Shown piece by piece: positions 1 through 8,000 of a stretch of DNA of 64,000 nucleotides (positions are counted from its first letter, which is position 1; each line of letters begins with the position of its first letter). The DNA lies in contig NZ_CP104877.1 in assembly GCF_025452095.1 (NCBI RefSeq), forward strand, positions 4,092,001 through 4,156,000, given 5' to 3'. Below the pieces are notes generated by a model. The model made no database searches, had not been told where the DNA came from, and saw only the letters and a list, made by a program, of their open reading frames with translations. The translations under genes were made by a program, and so were the position numbers. Origin of the DNA: Paenarthrobacter sp. JL.01a (GTDB lineage Bacteria; Actinomycetota; Actinomycetes; Actinomycetales; Micrococcaceae).

Positions 1-741
1 CTCCAGCTGGTAGTGGACCAGGACCTGCGCGTGGTCTGCCCGGCCCCCGGATTCGCGGAACAGGACCACCGAGTGGGTTTCCGTACCCGCACTGAACAAG
101 GCGGCGTTCACGCCGATGGTCGACTGCAGCGCGGCAGAGCGATGCGTCAGGGTTGCGGCAATGGGGTCGACGTCGGACCGGGCACCGTCCGCGTCCAGGA
201 TGGTCACCAGTTGCCACGGACCGCGGCCCTGGATCTCCTTCCAGCCCGCTACGGCGGCGACGGCATTCGACTCACCGCCGCAAGCCGAGAGGAACTCCTG
301 CTCACGCCTTCGCCGGAACTCGGACTCGGCCGTATTGGAGTCAAGGAGCAGGCCCGCCAACAGGTCCAGCTCGTCACGCACGCCGGGCAATTGGGCGAGG
401 ATCGCCGTCGCACTTTGCTCTTCAAGGTCTTGCTGCACCCACAGGTACCCCACACGGAAACCGCGGACCAAAAGCGGCACGCAGACCCGGCCCAGCATCC
501 CCAGTTCGTCGTTGGCGGGGACCACGACGGGGCGCACCGCTGTGGCGATGCCGTGCGAGAGCTGCCAGGCGCTGACATCCCCCGGAACGCGCTTGCTCAG
601 GAGGAAATTCACGCGGACACGGTCGGCGTGGGATTGGTTGGAGCTGTAGGCCAGGAGGACGCCGTCGAGGTCCTCCAGCGACAGCCCGCGCCCGAGCTTC
701 AGCGCCACACGTTCCACGATCTGTTCCACGTCCTGCTGCAT
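1..741 (-). CDS. PucR-type transcriptional regulator (N-terminal part)
   Basis: The reading frame is open from an ATG at 741 to the left edge (247 codons), so the C-terminal part, where PucR proteins carry their HTH, is outside the window. The visible part begins MQQDVEQIVERVALKLGRGL and has the layout of the N-terminal sensing region of PucR/CdaR-like regulators. It is divergent from alanine dehydrogenase. In Bacillus subtilis the PucR-type protein AdeR activates ald, so activation of the neighbouring ald is the natural inference. A GTG two codons upstream (747) is an alternative start. The family call rests on sequence style plus context, not on a seen DNA-binding domain. Confidence 0.72.
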   Translation of the reverse strand, partial: MQQDVEQIVERVALKLGRGLSLEDLDGVLLAYSSNQSHADRVRVNFLLSKRVPGDVSAWQLSHGIATAVRPVVVPANDELGMLGRVCVPLLVRGFRVGYLWVQQDLEEQSATAILAQLPGVRDELDLLAGLLLDSNTAESEFRRRREQEFLSACGGESNAVAAVAGWKEIQGRGPWQLVTILDADGARSDVDPIAATLTHRSAALQSTIGVNAALFSAGTETHSVVLFRESGGRADHAQVLVHYQLE

Positions 742-786
742 CCGCACAGCGTACCAACATCAGGCGACACCTGACGCTCCAGCACA

Positions 787-930
787 CGACAAATGTCGAA
801 CCTACGCAGCAAAGTTCCCTGATTTTCCGGGGTTTTGAACTTGAGGCGGCCCGGCTTTCATGTCGCCTGCCTCACAGCCGGATTTATTCTGGAATCACAG
901 CCCGCAGTACATATTCGGCCGAAAAGGCCG
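787..930. promoter_or_regulatory. adeR-like/ald divergent control region
   Basis: The 208-bp gap between the two divergent genes holds two dyads: CGACA-AA-TGTCG at 787-798, close to the regulator start, and a palindrome TTCGGCCGAA at 914-923 that overlaps CGGCC-N5-GGCCG (916-930), just before the ald ribosome binding site. Either could bind the PucR-type regulator. This is inference from symmetry and position only. Confidence 0.35.
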
Positions 931-949
931 CTAACGATGGAGCCAACAA

Positions 950-2068
950 ATGATCATCGGCGTCCCCAAAGAAATCAAGAACAACGAGTTCCGCGTAGCC
1001 ATTACGGCCGCAGGCGTTCACGAGTTCCGCACCCACGGACACACCGTTCTGGTTGAGCGCGGCGCAGGCCTGGGCTCGGGCATCACCGACGAGGAATACT
1101 CGATCGCCGGCGCAGAAATCGTCAACGAAGCCGATGACGTCTGGGGCCGCGCTGATATGGTCATGAAGGTCAAGGAGCCCATCGCTGCCGAGTACCACCG
1201 CTTCCGCAAGGGCCTCATCCTCTTCACCTACCTCCACCTCGCCGCAGAGCCCGAGCTCACCGCCGAGCTCATCAACTCCGGCGTCACCGCCATCGCCTAC
1301 GAGACCGTGCAGGAAGGCCGCGCGCTTCCGCTGCTCGCCCCGATGTCCGAGGTCGCAGGCCGCCTGTCGGTAGTTGTTGGCGCTTCATCGCTGATGGCTC
1401 CGGCCGGTGGCAAGGGTGTCCTCCTGGGCGGCGTACCGGGCGTGCGTCCGGCCAAGGTTGTTGTCCTCGGCGCCGGCGTTGCGGGAACCAACGCCGCTGC
1501 CATGGCGCTGGGTCTCGGTGCTGATGTCACCATCATGGACATCAACATCAACCGGCTGCGCGAACTCGATGCCCTCTACCAGGGCCGCCTGAAGACCGTT
1601 GCCTCCAACGCCTACGAGATCGAGAAGTCAGTCATCGACGCAGATCTCGTGATCGGCTCCGTCCTGATCCCGGGCGCCAAGGCCCCCAAGCTGGTCACCA
1701 ACGAACTCGTCTCCCGCATGAAGCCGGGCTCGGTTCTGGTTGACATCGCCGTGGACCAGGGCGGCTGCTTCGAGGACACGCACCCCACCACCCACCAGGA
1801 ACCGACGTACAAGGTCCACAACTCGATCTTTTACTGCGTTGCCAACATGCCTGGCGCTGTTCCGAACACCTCCACGTACGCACTGACCAACGTCACCCTG
1901 CGCTACGCCGTGGCCCTGGCCAACCTGGGCGTCAAGGCCGCTTTCGACCGCGACCCCGCCCTGGCTGCCGGCCTCAACATCGCCGCCGGCCACGTGGCAC
2001 ACCACTCCGTTTCCGAGGCTCACAACCTGCCCCTGGTCACCGACTGGCACAGCCTGGTTTCCGCCTAG
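950..2068 (+). CDS. ald: Alanine dehydrogenase
   Basis: Catalyses reversible NAD-dependent oxidative deamination of L-alanine to pyruvate and ammonia in the cytoplasm. The 372-residue length is the family norm. The start [16 protein letters not shown] is typical, with Lys75 (VKEP) and His96 (YLHLA) at the substrate-site positions known from the Mycobacterium tuberculosis enzyme. The NAD-binding loop GAGVAG lies at 174-179 and an active-site Asp lies near 269 (VDIAVDQGG). A GGAG lies 9 nt before the ATG. It is monocistronic: a strong terminator follows and a PucR-type regulator diverges upstream. Confidence 0.97.
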   Translation: MIIGVPKEIKNNEFRVAITAAGVHEFRTHGHTVLVERGAGLGSGITDEEYSIAGAEIVNEADDVWGRADMVMKVKEPIAAEYHRFRKGLILFTYLHLAAEPELTAELINSGVTAIAYETVQEGRALPLLAPMSEVAGRLSVVVGASSLMAPAGGKGVLLGGVPGVRPAKVVVLGAGVAGTNAAAMALGLGADVTIMDININRLRELDALYQGRLKTVASNAYEIEKSVIDADLVIGSVLIPGAKAPKLVTNELVSRMKPGSVLVDIAVDQGGCFEDTHPTTHQEPTYKVHNSIFYCVANMPGAVPNTSTYALTNVTLRYAVALANLGVKAAFDRDPALAAGLNIAAGHVAHHSVSEAHNLPLVTDWHSLVSA

Positions 2069-2077
2069 CAAACCAAA

Positions 2078-2126
2078 CACGACGGCGGGGTGCGGCTTCC
2101 ACGCGAAGCCGCACCCCGCCGTCGTG
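2078..2126. terminator. Long perfect hairpin between convergent genes
   Basis: A 22-bp perfect stem (2078-2099 with 2105-2126) with a 5-nt loop, followed by TTT on the plus strand. It separates ald from the convergent gene ending at 2189 and can work in both directions. Its outer arm carries ACGACGGCG, shared with two other terminators in this window. Confidence 0.88.
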
Positions 2127-2188
2127 GTTTAAACCGCGCCAAATGGGCAGTTAATGGCAATGTTGGTGCCCAACATTGCCACCAAGTG

Positions 2189-2950
2189 TCACTTCGCGGG
2201 CAAGGTGGGAAGCACCGGGACGGGAATGTCCGAGGGGCGGAGCTTTGTAGGATCCAGCTTGGAGGGATCGATCTCCGGCGGCGTGACCGGAAGCGACGGA
2301 GCCGGGGGAAGGATGTCCTTGCCCGGATCGGTCCGTGGAGCCTTGGGATCCTGGGTTTGACCGTGACCCGGGGTGGCCTGCGGATCAGCGTGAGGTGTCC
2401 CGGCGGGGCTCAAGGGAGCAGACGGGGCCGGAGTGGGCTGGTTCGGAACCACGGCGGGCTGGCTTTCCTGGTGGGAAGGGTCCTGCGCCGGCGTCGTACC
2501 AGCGGGCACGTGGGGTTGGGGTGCGTTGCCCGAGCCGGGGGTGAGCTGCGAGACCACCGAGCCGATGGCCGCGCCAAGATGCTCGAAGGCTCCCGGGATT
2601 CCGCCCTCGGAGGCTGCTGCCGCCGTCGCACCACCGGCGAGTGACACCGCAACCGCAAGACCGACGACGGCGGCGCGCCCCTTCTTCCTGCGGCGTGCGG
2701 CCAGCTCGTCTACAGGGGCAGTCTGCTGCGTTGCCTCAGGAGCCATGGCGGGCATCATTTGTGTCGCCGCGGGGCCACCGACCATCAGGGCCCGGACGGC
2801 ATCCGAGGGCATGGGGGCGGTGTTGGCCAGGGAACGCAGTTCAAGAAGTTCTGTGCGCAGGCTGGAGGTGTCCTCCATCCCGGCGTCCGCGAGCAGGGAG
2901 TCGATCGCCTGCTGGTCGTTGCGCCGACGCGGTGCGGTGTTGTCGCTCAT
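2189..2950 (-). CDS. Single-pass membrane protein, sigma-factor partner
   Basis: A 253-residue protein with a charged cytoplasmic N-terminus (about 1-90), one hydrophobic segment at about 92-113 preceded by RRRKKGR, and a long Pro/Ala/Asp-rich extracytoplasmic tail ending in IPVPVLPTLPAK. Its ATG overlaps the stop of the sigma-factor gene by 4 nt (2947-2950), so the two are translationally coupled. The N-in/C-out single-pass topology and coupling are those of an anti-sigma factor, but I see no zinc anti-sigma motif or recognisable anti-sigma domain. The anti-sigma role is therefore inferred. Confidence 0.7.
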   Translation of the reverse strand: MSDNTAPRRRNDQQAIDSLLADAGMEDTSSLRTELLELRSLANTAPMPSDAVRALMVGGPAATQMMPAMAPEATQQTAPVDELAARRRKKGRAAVVGLAVAVSLAGGATAAAASEGGIPGAFEHLGAAIGSVVSQLTPGSGNAPQPHVPAGTTPAQDPSHQESQPAVVPNQPTPAPSAPLSPAGTPHADPQATPGHGQTQDPKAPRTDPGKDILPPAPSLPVTPPEIDPSKLDPTKLRPSDIPVPVLPTLPAK

Positions 2951-3498
2951 GATGTGCCGTTCCTTAGTAGCGCACGTTTTTTCAGTGCACCCAATGCCCT
3001 GCGCTGCAGTTGTTTTACGGCCCCCTGGGACTTGCCCATGATGTCCGCTGTTTCTTCCACCGAGAGGTCGGCGACGACCCTCAGCGCCAGGACCTCGCGG
3101 TAATCCTCGGCGAGGTCCTCCAAAAGTTCCGTTACCCCCAGGCCGGACGCCCTTCCGAACGCCTGCTCTTCCGCCGACGGTGAGCTGCGGGCGTCGAAGT
3201 CCGGTTCGTATGGCGTGGAGTCGGGGGTCCGTTCACGCTTGCGGTAATGGTCCACCAAACGGGCATGCGCGATGGTGAACAGCAAGGTCTTGGCACCCTG
3301 CAGCCCGCCTTGAAGGGTGTCCAACTTGGGGTACAAGGCCAGGAAGACGTCCTGGGTTACAGCTTCGGGATCGTCCACGCCGCGGGCTTTGAGGTAGCCG
3401 AAGACCGGCCCGGAAAAGGCGTTGTAGGCAGCCGTAAAGAGCAGAGCGGGATCGTCGTGATCCGCCTGCACGTATTCGTCAGCCAAGGGTTCAAGCAC
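2947..3498 (-). CDS. RNA polymerase sigma factor, ECF type
   Basis: A 183-residue sigma-70 family protein. Region 2 includes AVTQDVFLALYPKL and the helix ending HARLVDHYRKRER. Region 4 includes VEETADIMGKSQGAVKQLQR near the C-terminus, a helix-turn-helix for the -35 element. The start is a GTG at 3498 with GGAGG about 9 nt upstream. It is followed in a coupled arrangement by a single-pass membrane protein that may restrain it. The target regulon cannot be read from the window. Confidence 0.9.
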   Translation of the reverse strand: MLEPLADEYVQADHDDPALLFTAAYNAFSGPVFGYLKARGVDDPEAVTQDVFLALYPKLDTLQGGLQGAKTLLFTIAHARLVDHYRKRERTPDSTPYEPDFDARSSPSAEEQAFGRASGLGVTELLEDLAEDYREVLALRVVADLSVEETADIMGKSQGAVKQLQRRALGALKKRALLRNGTS

Positions 3499-3526
3499 CC
3501 GTGGACGCCTCCATCCCGCGTTATGT

Positions 3527-3563
3527 GGCAGGGCTCCCTGTCATCAAGCCAAGGAGCCCTGCC
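3527..3563. terminator. Hairpin after the secreted repeat protein
   Basis: Perfect 11-bp arms GGCAGGGCTCC (3527-3537) and GGAGCCCTGCC (3553-3563) lie between the stop at 3587 and the sigma-factor start at 3498. The T-run on the minus-strand side is poor, so it may attenuate rather than fully stop transcription. Confidence 0.55.
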
Positions 3564-3586
3564 TTTAAACCGTAACCGCTGCTTGC

Positions 3587-4291
3587 TTAGCGGACGGAAT
3601 CGACGGGTGCGCCGTTGACAGCCGGAACCTCAGTGGGAACCTGGGTAGGCAGCGAAGGCACAGCCGGAACTGCCGGAACTGCGGGGACGGCAGGCGTAGC
3701 CGGAACAGCCGGGACAGCGGGAACCGCAGGCGTGGCCGGAAGTTCGGACTTCACGGAAGCGTCGACGTCGGCATTTGCCTTGGCGCTGCCGTCAGCCTTC
3801 AGGCCTGCAGCCTTACCGGCTTCCACCACGGCGGTGCAGTGTGCCTGGACATTGGCTTCGCCACCAGCGGCGATGGCCAGGGACTTGAAGCCTGCAACCT
3901 TGGTGTCTGCCTTGAGGCCACCGTTGAGGAACGAGTTGCAAAGACCGAAAGCTTCCGGCGACGTAGCGTCTTCCACCGCGGCCTTGGCGTCGTTGACGGC
4001 GCCCGTGGCCTTGGCCTTGCCGGCGTCAACAGCGTCGTTCGCGGTTGCCTTGGCGGTCTCGACGGCGTCGGTTGCCGTGGTCTTGGCGGTTTCGGCAGCG
4101 GCGGCTGCTTCAGCCGTCTTCTGCTCGGCGATGGGGGCAGGAGCGCCCACGACGTCGTGCGCGGTCTTCTGGATTTCAGTGGGAAGGGCGCCATTGAAGG
4201 CAGCCACGCCGGTTCCGCCGACAGCTACAGCTCCGGCAGCCAGGACGCCTGCGGCGACTTTGCTGGTGGCAAGGACAGTGAACAAGGACAT
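3587..4291 (-). CDS. Secreted Ala-rich repeat protein, function unknown
   Basis: A 234-residue protein. The start MSLFTVLATSKVAAG is chosen because GGAGGG lies just upstream of the ATG at 4291; a longer open frame to 4378 lacks such a site. Residues 10-33 form a hydrophobic export signal or anchor. Residues 58-110 repeat a KAxATDAVxxAK-like pattern that predicts an amphipathic helix resembling LEA/apolipoprotein repeats. A middle segment holds two Cys (118 and 152) that could form a disulfide. Residues 186-214 are repeats of PAV and PAT. I do not recognise a named family; an envelope or extracellular role is inferred. Confidence 0.75.
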   Translation of the reverse strand: MSLFTVLATSKVAAGVLAAGAVAVGGTGVAAFNGALPTEIQKTAHDVVGAPAPIAEQKTAEAAAAAETAKTTATDAVETAKATANDAVDAGKAKATGAVNDAKAAVEDATSPEAFGLCNSFLNGGLKADTKVAGFKSLAIAAGGEANVQAHCTAVVEAGKAAGLKADGSAKANADVDASVKSELPATPAVPAVPAVPATPAVPAVPAVPAVPSLPTQVPTEVPAVNGAPVDSVR

Positions 4292-4407
4292 AAAACCCTC
4301 CGACAAACGATTTTGGGATTGCCCCGGCAGCTGTTGGGTAGCTGCCGGATGATCAGGGTGCGGACGTGGCCCGCACACCCCCTACATCGCTGGGGACCTC
4401 GGTGAGG

Positions 4408-5478
4408 TTACGCCTTTCCCAAAAAATCTTTTGAAGCCATGGCCCGGGCCTGTTCAATCAGCCGCAGGACCGCCACCGGGCCGGCCGGGTCCACGGGTAC
4501 CGGGCGCGCGGAGGCCGTGCCGCCGTCGTCGAGCTTTTCCGCCAGAAGACGGTAAAACTCAGGGTAGGCGCCGCGCTCGGTGGGAACCGTTGTGCGTTCG
4601 CCGTCCAGTTCGAGCGTGCCATGGTTTTCTTCAGGCTCGACGCCGTACTCCGGGTCCGTGGGCCGCCCGCCTCCCAGGACAAAGGGCTCCTGCGGATCGG
4701 TGCCGAACTTCACGAAGCCGCCCTTGGTGCCGAGGATCCTGAAGCGCGGGCCGTGGAGGTGGCTGTTGAGGTTGATGGTGACGTGGGTGATCACACCGGA
4801 ATCGTGCCGGAGGGCGAGGAAGACATCGTCGTCGGCGTTTTCCTGGGGGCGTCTTGCGGTGATTTCGGCATAGGTGACAGTGGCCGGGCCGAAGAAACGG
4901 AGCGCGAGGTCCAGGACGTGCGTGCCAAGGTCGAACAGGACCCCGCCGCCGTCCTCCGCCGTAGCACTGGCCTTCCAAGCCTTGGCGATCTCAGGCGCCC
5001 AACGCTCCATGCCCACCTCGAACCGGGTTACGGTACCCAGCGTCCCGGCGTCGAGCAGTTTCTGCACGGTGAGTGAATCGCCGTCCCAGCGCCGGTTCTG
5101 GTAGACCGTGAGGACCCGGCTTTCCTTCGCCGCCAGGGCGATCAGCTCCTCGCCTTGGCTGCTGTGGATGACGAACGGCTTATCAACGACGACGTCGAGT
5201 CCGGCTTCCAGCGCGGCTTTCGCCAGCGGGTAGTGGGTTGCCGGCGGTGTGCCGAGGACGATGAGGTCCAGCTGGTCTGCGAGCGCGAGGATGTCCTCCG
5301 GGGTGTTGACGATGCTTGCTGCCGGGTGGCGCTCCGTGGCCTTGGCCTGCCGTTGCGGGTCCGAGGTTGCGATGACGCTCAGCTCGTAGGCCGGGTTGGC
5401 TTCAATGAACGGCGCATGGAAGACGCTGCCGGAGAGCCCAAAGCCTGCGACGGCGGTACGGATCGGCTGTGAAGTCAT
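4408..5478 (-). CDS. Gfo/Idh/MocA family oxidoreductase
   Basis: A 356-residue NAD(P)-dependent dehydrogenase of the sugar/inositol type. The N-terminal Rossmann fold starts AVAGFGLSGSVFHAPF. The family's EKP motif appears as VVVDKPF near residue 98, followed by YQNRRWDGDS, the pattern of YvaA/YdgJ-like scyllo-inositol dehydrogenases. The C-terminal domain carries the substrate site (DLGTHVLDLALRFFG). The substrate is not determined by context: neighbours are a secreted protein and a toxin-antitoxin pair. Start ATG at 5478. Confidence 0.88.
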   Translation of the reverse strand: MTSQPIRTAVAGFGLSGSVFHAPFIEANPAYELSVIATSDPQRQAKATERHPAASIVNTPEDILALADQLDLIVLGTPPATHYPLAKAALEAGLDVVVDKPFVIHSSQGEELIALAAKESRVLTVYQNRRWDGDSLTVQKLLDAGTLGTVTRFEVGMERWAPEIAKAWKASATAEDGGGVLFDLGTHVLDLALRFFGPATVTYAEITARRPQENADDDVFLALRHDSGVITHVTINLNSHLHGPRFRILGTKGGFVKFGTDPQEPFVLGGGRPTDPEYGVEPEENHGTLELDGERTTVPTERGAYPEFYRLLAEKLDDGGTASARPVPVDPAGPVAVLRLIEQARAMASKDFLGKA

Positions 5479-5492
5479 GCCCCAAGGCTAGA

Positions 5493-5750
5493 TCAGTAGA
5501 CCTCGCGGCGGTGGGCAGCCCGGAAAATGATGACGACGAGTTCGCCGTCGTGGATTTCGTAGAGGACCCTGTAGTCCCCGATGCGGATCCGCCAGGCGTT
5601 CGACTCCGCGGAGAGCTTCGTCACACCGTCAGGGCGGGGGTTGGTTTCAAGTTCGACGATGGCCAGCAGCACTTTGCGGCGAACAGGCGGCTCCAGTTTT
5701 CGGATCTGCTTGGCGGCCGCCGTGCTGAACTCGACCCGGTATTGGCTCAC
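5493..5750 (-). CDS. RelE/ParE-superfamily toxin
   Basis: An 85-residue protein of the RelE fold: YRVEFSTAAAKQIRKLEPP, then WRIRIGDYRVLYEI, the core strand pair of ribosome-dependent mRNA interferases, and a basic end AAHRREVY. RelE toxins cleave mRNA in the ribosomal A site. A GTG start overlaps the antitoxin stop by 4 nt (5747-5750), so toxin translation depends on antitoxin translation. The Arg and Tyr near the C-terminus fit an active nuclease, but activity is inferred. Confidence 0.93.
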   Translation of the reverse strand: MSQYRVEFSTAAAKQIRKLEPPVRRKVLLAIVELETNPRPDGVTKLSAESNAWRIRIGDYRVLYEIHDGELVVIIFRAAHRREVY

Positions 5751-6016
5751 CGAGCGATTCCGTTTTCCTCCAGAAGGTCATCCAGACTCACTCGGGCACC
5801 ATCATCTTCCGCTTTGGCGGCATGAAGGGCCCTAAGATCCGCCTCATTTTCGAGACGTTCCAGCCGCTCAAGATCCTCAGCACTGATGAGCACCGCAGCA
5901 ACCTTGCCTCGACGGGTGATGCTGATCCGTTCATGGCCGTAGGCGGCGCGGTTGATCGTGTCTGAAAGGTGGACACGGAGGTCAGCGACACTCACGACGT
6001 AGTCTGCGATACCCAT
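5747..6016 (-). CDS. Phd/YefM-family antitoxin
   Basis: An 89-residue antitoxin. The N-terminal DNA-binding domain has the YefM/Phd pattern VSVADLRVHLSDTINRA and GHERISITRRGKVAAVLISA. The C-terminal half is acidic and helical (EDLERLERLENEADL), the part that wraps the toxin. It is first in the operon and should repress its own promoter, where two TGTACA cores are visible at 6046-6051 and 6064-6069. The ATG at 6016 sits 6 nt after a TAGTCT -10 element, so the mRNA is probably leaderless. Confidence 0.93.
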   Translation of the reverse strand: MGIADYVVSVADLRVHLSDTINRAAYGHERISITRRGKVAAVLISAEDLERLERLENEADLRALHAAKAEDDGARVSLDDLLEENGIAR

Positions 6017-6022
6017 GTTTCC

Positions 6023-6070
6023 AGACTACGCGCTTCTGTCCATTATGTACATCTCGTACGTTATGTACAT
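6023..6070 (-). promoter_or_regulatory. Toxin-antitoxin promoter and operator
   Basis: On the minus strand a -10 element TAGTCT (6023-6028) lies 6 nt before the antitoxin ATG. Two copies of TTATGTACAT (6043-6052 and 6061-6070) each contain the palindrome ATGTACAT, 18 bp apart. The first TGTACA core sits 17 bp upstream of the -10, where a -35 belongs. YefM-type operators are known to use TGTACA cores, so occlusion of the polymerase is the likely mode of autorepression. Confidence 0.75.
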
Positions 6071-6121
6071 GGCGTTGCGGTTCCGGGAAGCGCGGGGGAT
6101 GTGAGCGAGCGTGGGACGGAA

Positions 6122-6170
6122 GGCCGGGAATCTCCGCGAACCGTTCAACGGGTTCGGGAAGATCCCGGCC
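6122..6170 (-). terminator. Terminator of the peptide transporter operon
   Basis: GGCCGGGA (6122-6129) pairs with TCCCGGCC (6163-6170), with an inner GAACC/GGTTC stem. It lies about 24 bp after the stop of the binding-protein gene and also upstream of the toxin-antitoxin promoter. Confidence 0.65.
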
Positions 6171-6193
6171 TTCAGGAAACTACAGAGGGCAGG

Positions 6194-7921
6194 CTACTTC
6201 TTGGCGCCCTTTTCCCAACCGATGGTGGTCCAGTCCGGAACGTTGGAGTTGCTCTTGAACAGGGACGGGCCGTAGTTGGCCAGGCCCTTGTGCACGAACT
6301 GGATCTCCGGGCCGTTGAGGACGGTTCCCATGGAGAAGTACTTCTCCATGTGCTTCTTTTCCACCTCCATGGCTGCCTTGTTGCGCTCGGTGTCATCTGC
6401 GATGGTCGCCAGGCGCTTGATCTCGGCATCGAGCTCGGCGTCACCAAGGCCGTTCTCGTTGGTGGTGGAGTCGTAGTACTGCTTGACCGCATCCGTTGCG
6501 TCCGCGCCCACGGTGTAACCGGAGATGGTCACATCGAAGTCGCGGGTTCCTACAACCTTGCCGAAGTCGGCGTCACCGCGCTGATCGATGGTCACGTCCA
6601 TGCCGGCGGCCTTGAGCTGGTTCTGCAGGGTCTGCGAGGTGGCAGCGGTGGTGGGGTCATCGCCGAAGTTGGTGATCTTGAAGGCAACAGGAACGCCGTC
6701 CTTCGCCATGATGCCCTTGTCGTTGGGCGCGTAGCCGGCGTCGGTCAGGACCTTCTTGGCGGCATCCGCCCCGCTGTCCTTCACGGGGTAGTTGTCCTGG
6801 TAGTACTGGGAGAACGGCATAAGCATCATCGAGCCCGAGCTTTCTTCCGACCAGTTCAGGCCGTTGAAGCGGACGTCGCGGATGGCTTTACGGTCGACGG
6901 CGGTGAAGATCGCCTTGCGCACGGCCACGTCAGTCAGCGCGGGCTTCTTGGCGTTGAGGTTCAGGCCGCCGGCGAAGAGGCGCTGGCCGCGGCGGACGTC
7001 GGCGTCCTTGGTGCCTTCGAGCTGCTTGTAGCGTCCCAGGGTACGTCCGCTGGTGGCGTCGATTTCACCGTTCTTGAAAGCAGCGATGGTTGCGCTCGGT
7101 TCCATCTGGCGCCAGATGACCTTTTCCAGGACGGGCTTCTGGCCCCACCACTTGTCGTTGGGAACCATGGTGACGGTCTTCGCCGTCGTATCGTACTTCT
7201 CCACCTTGAACGGGCCTGCCATCCATTCGGGGTGCATTTCGCCGGCGAAACCCTTGTTGAAGATGTCAGCGGTGTTGATGGCCGGGTGGATCAGGCCGAA
7301 GAACAGGCTTTCCAGCGGGTAGACAGGCTGGGTGGTGGTGACGATGACTTCCTTGTCGTTGGCACCAGCCTTAACCGAATCCACGAAGGCGTAGGCGCCC
7401 GCGGTGACGATGTCAATGGCCTTGTCCTCGCCCTTGAGCATGTTCCACGTGTTCTGGAAGGTCTTGACGTCGATCGGAGTTCCGTCGTTCCAGGTAGCTT
7501 TGTCGTTGACCTTGATGGTGATGGTCTGCTTGCCATCCTTGACTTCGCTCTTGACGTCCTCGCAGAAGTCCTTGTTGGGTGAAGCCTTGCCATCGAAGTC
7601 GAGCTTCCAGCAACCGCCTATGCCGCCACTGCTCATGCCGACGGGGTTGACCGGAGTCAGCAGAGCGGAAGTGTCCGCGCTGTTGCCCACATTGGAGTTG
7701 TTGTTGAAGTCCGGGCCAATACTGCCCACAGCGAGGGTAACCGTGCCGCCCTGCTCCAGGTCCTTGGCTTCCTTGGCGTTGACGCTGATCAGTTTGCTGA
7801 TGTCGCCGCCTGCTTCTTCGGCCTTCTGGGAGGCCGGACCCGACGGCGTTCCCCCGCCGCAAGCGGTCAGCATCAGCGCTGCTGCCAGTGCTACGCCGCC
7901 GATCGTCGTGTACTTCTTCAT
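6194..7921 (-). CDS. Peptide ABC transporter substrate-binding lipoprotein
   Basis: A 575-residue family 5 extracellular solute-binding protein. The signal peptide MKKYTTIGGVALAAALMLTA ends in a lipobox with Cys21, so the protein is a membrane-anchored lipoprotein. The body has DppA/OppA-style segments such as VEKVIWRQMEPSATIAAFKN. It is the last gene of the importer operon, 79 bp after the ATPase gene, with AAGGGC as ribosome binding site. The substrate is probably a di- or oligopeptide, but family 5 also includes nickel, heme and opine binders. Confidence 0.93.
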   Translation of the reverse strand: MKKYTTIGGVALAAALMLTACGGGTPSGPASQKAEEAGGDISKLISVNAKEAKDLEQGGTVTLAVGSIGPDFNNNSNVGNSADTSALLTPVNPVGMSSGGIGGCWKLDFDGKASPNKDFCEDVKSEVKDGKQTITIKVNDKATWNDGTPIDVKTFQNTWNMLKGEDKAIDIVTAGAYAFVDSVKAGANDKEVIVTTTQPVYPLESLFFGLIHPAINTADIFNKGFAGEMHPEWMAGPFKVEKYDTTAKTVTMVPNDKWWGQKPVLEKVIWRQMEPSATIAAFKNGEIDATSGRTLGRYKQLEGTKDADVRRGQRLFAGGLNLNAKKPALTDVAVRKAIFTAVDRKAIRDVRFNGLNWSEESSGSMMLMPFSQYYQDNYPVKDSGADAAKKVLTDAGYAPNDKGIMAKDGVPVAFKITNFGDDPTTAATSQTLQNQLKAAGMDVTIDQRGDADFGKVVGTRDFDVTISGYTVGADATDAVKQYYDSTTNENGLGDAELDAEIKRLATIADDTERNKAAMEVEKKHMEKYFSMGTVLNGPEIQFVHKGLANYGPSLFKSNSNVPDWTTIGWEKGAKK

Positions 7922-8000
7922 GGTGTGCCCTTCATGTTTACGACTGAAAAATCATTTGCGAGTTTGAGACCAGGGATTTATTCAAATGAGTCATGTGTTG

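Noticed and set aside
13-774. Long plus-strand open frame at the left edge
   Set aside because: Antisense to the PucR-type regulator frame, with a low-quality, repetitive translation typical of GC-rich shadow frames. The minus-strand frame matches a family and is preferred.
5969-7582. A 537-codon open frame on the plus strand
   Set aside because: It lies antisense to the peptide-binding lipoprotein gene. Its residue content is that of a shadow frame in GC-rich DNA.
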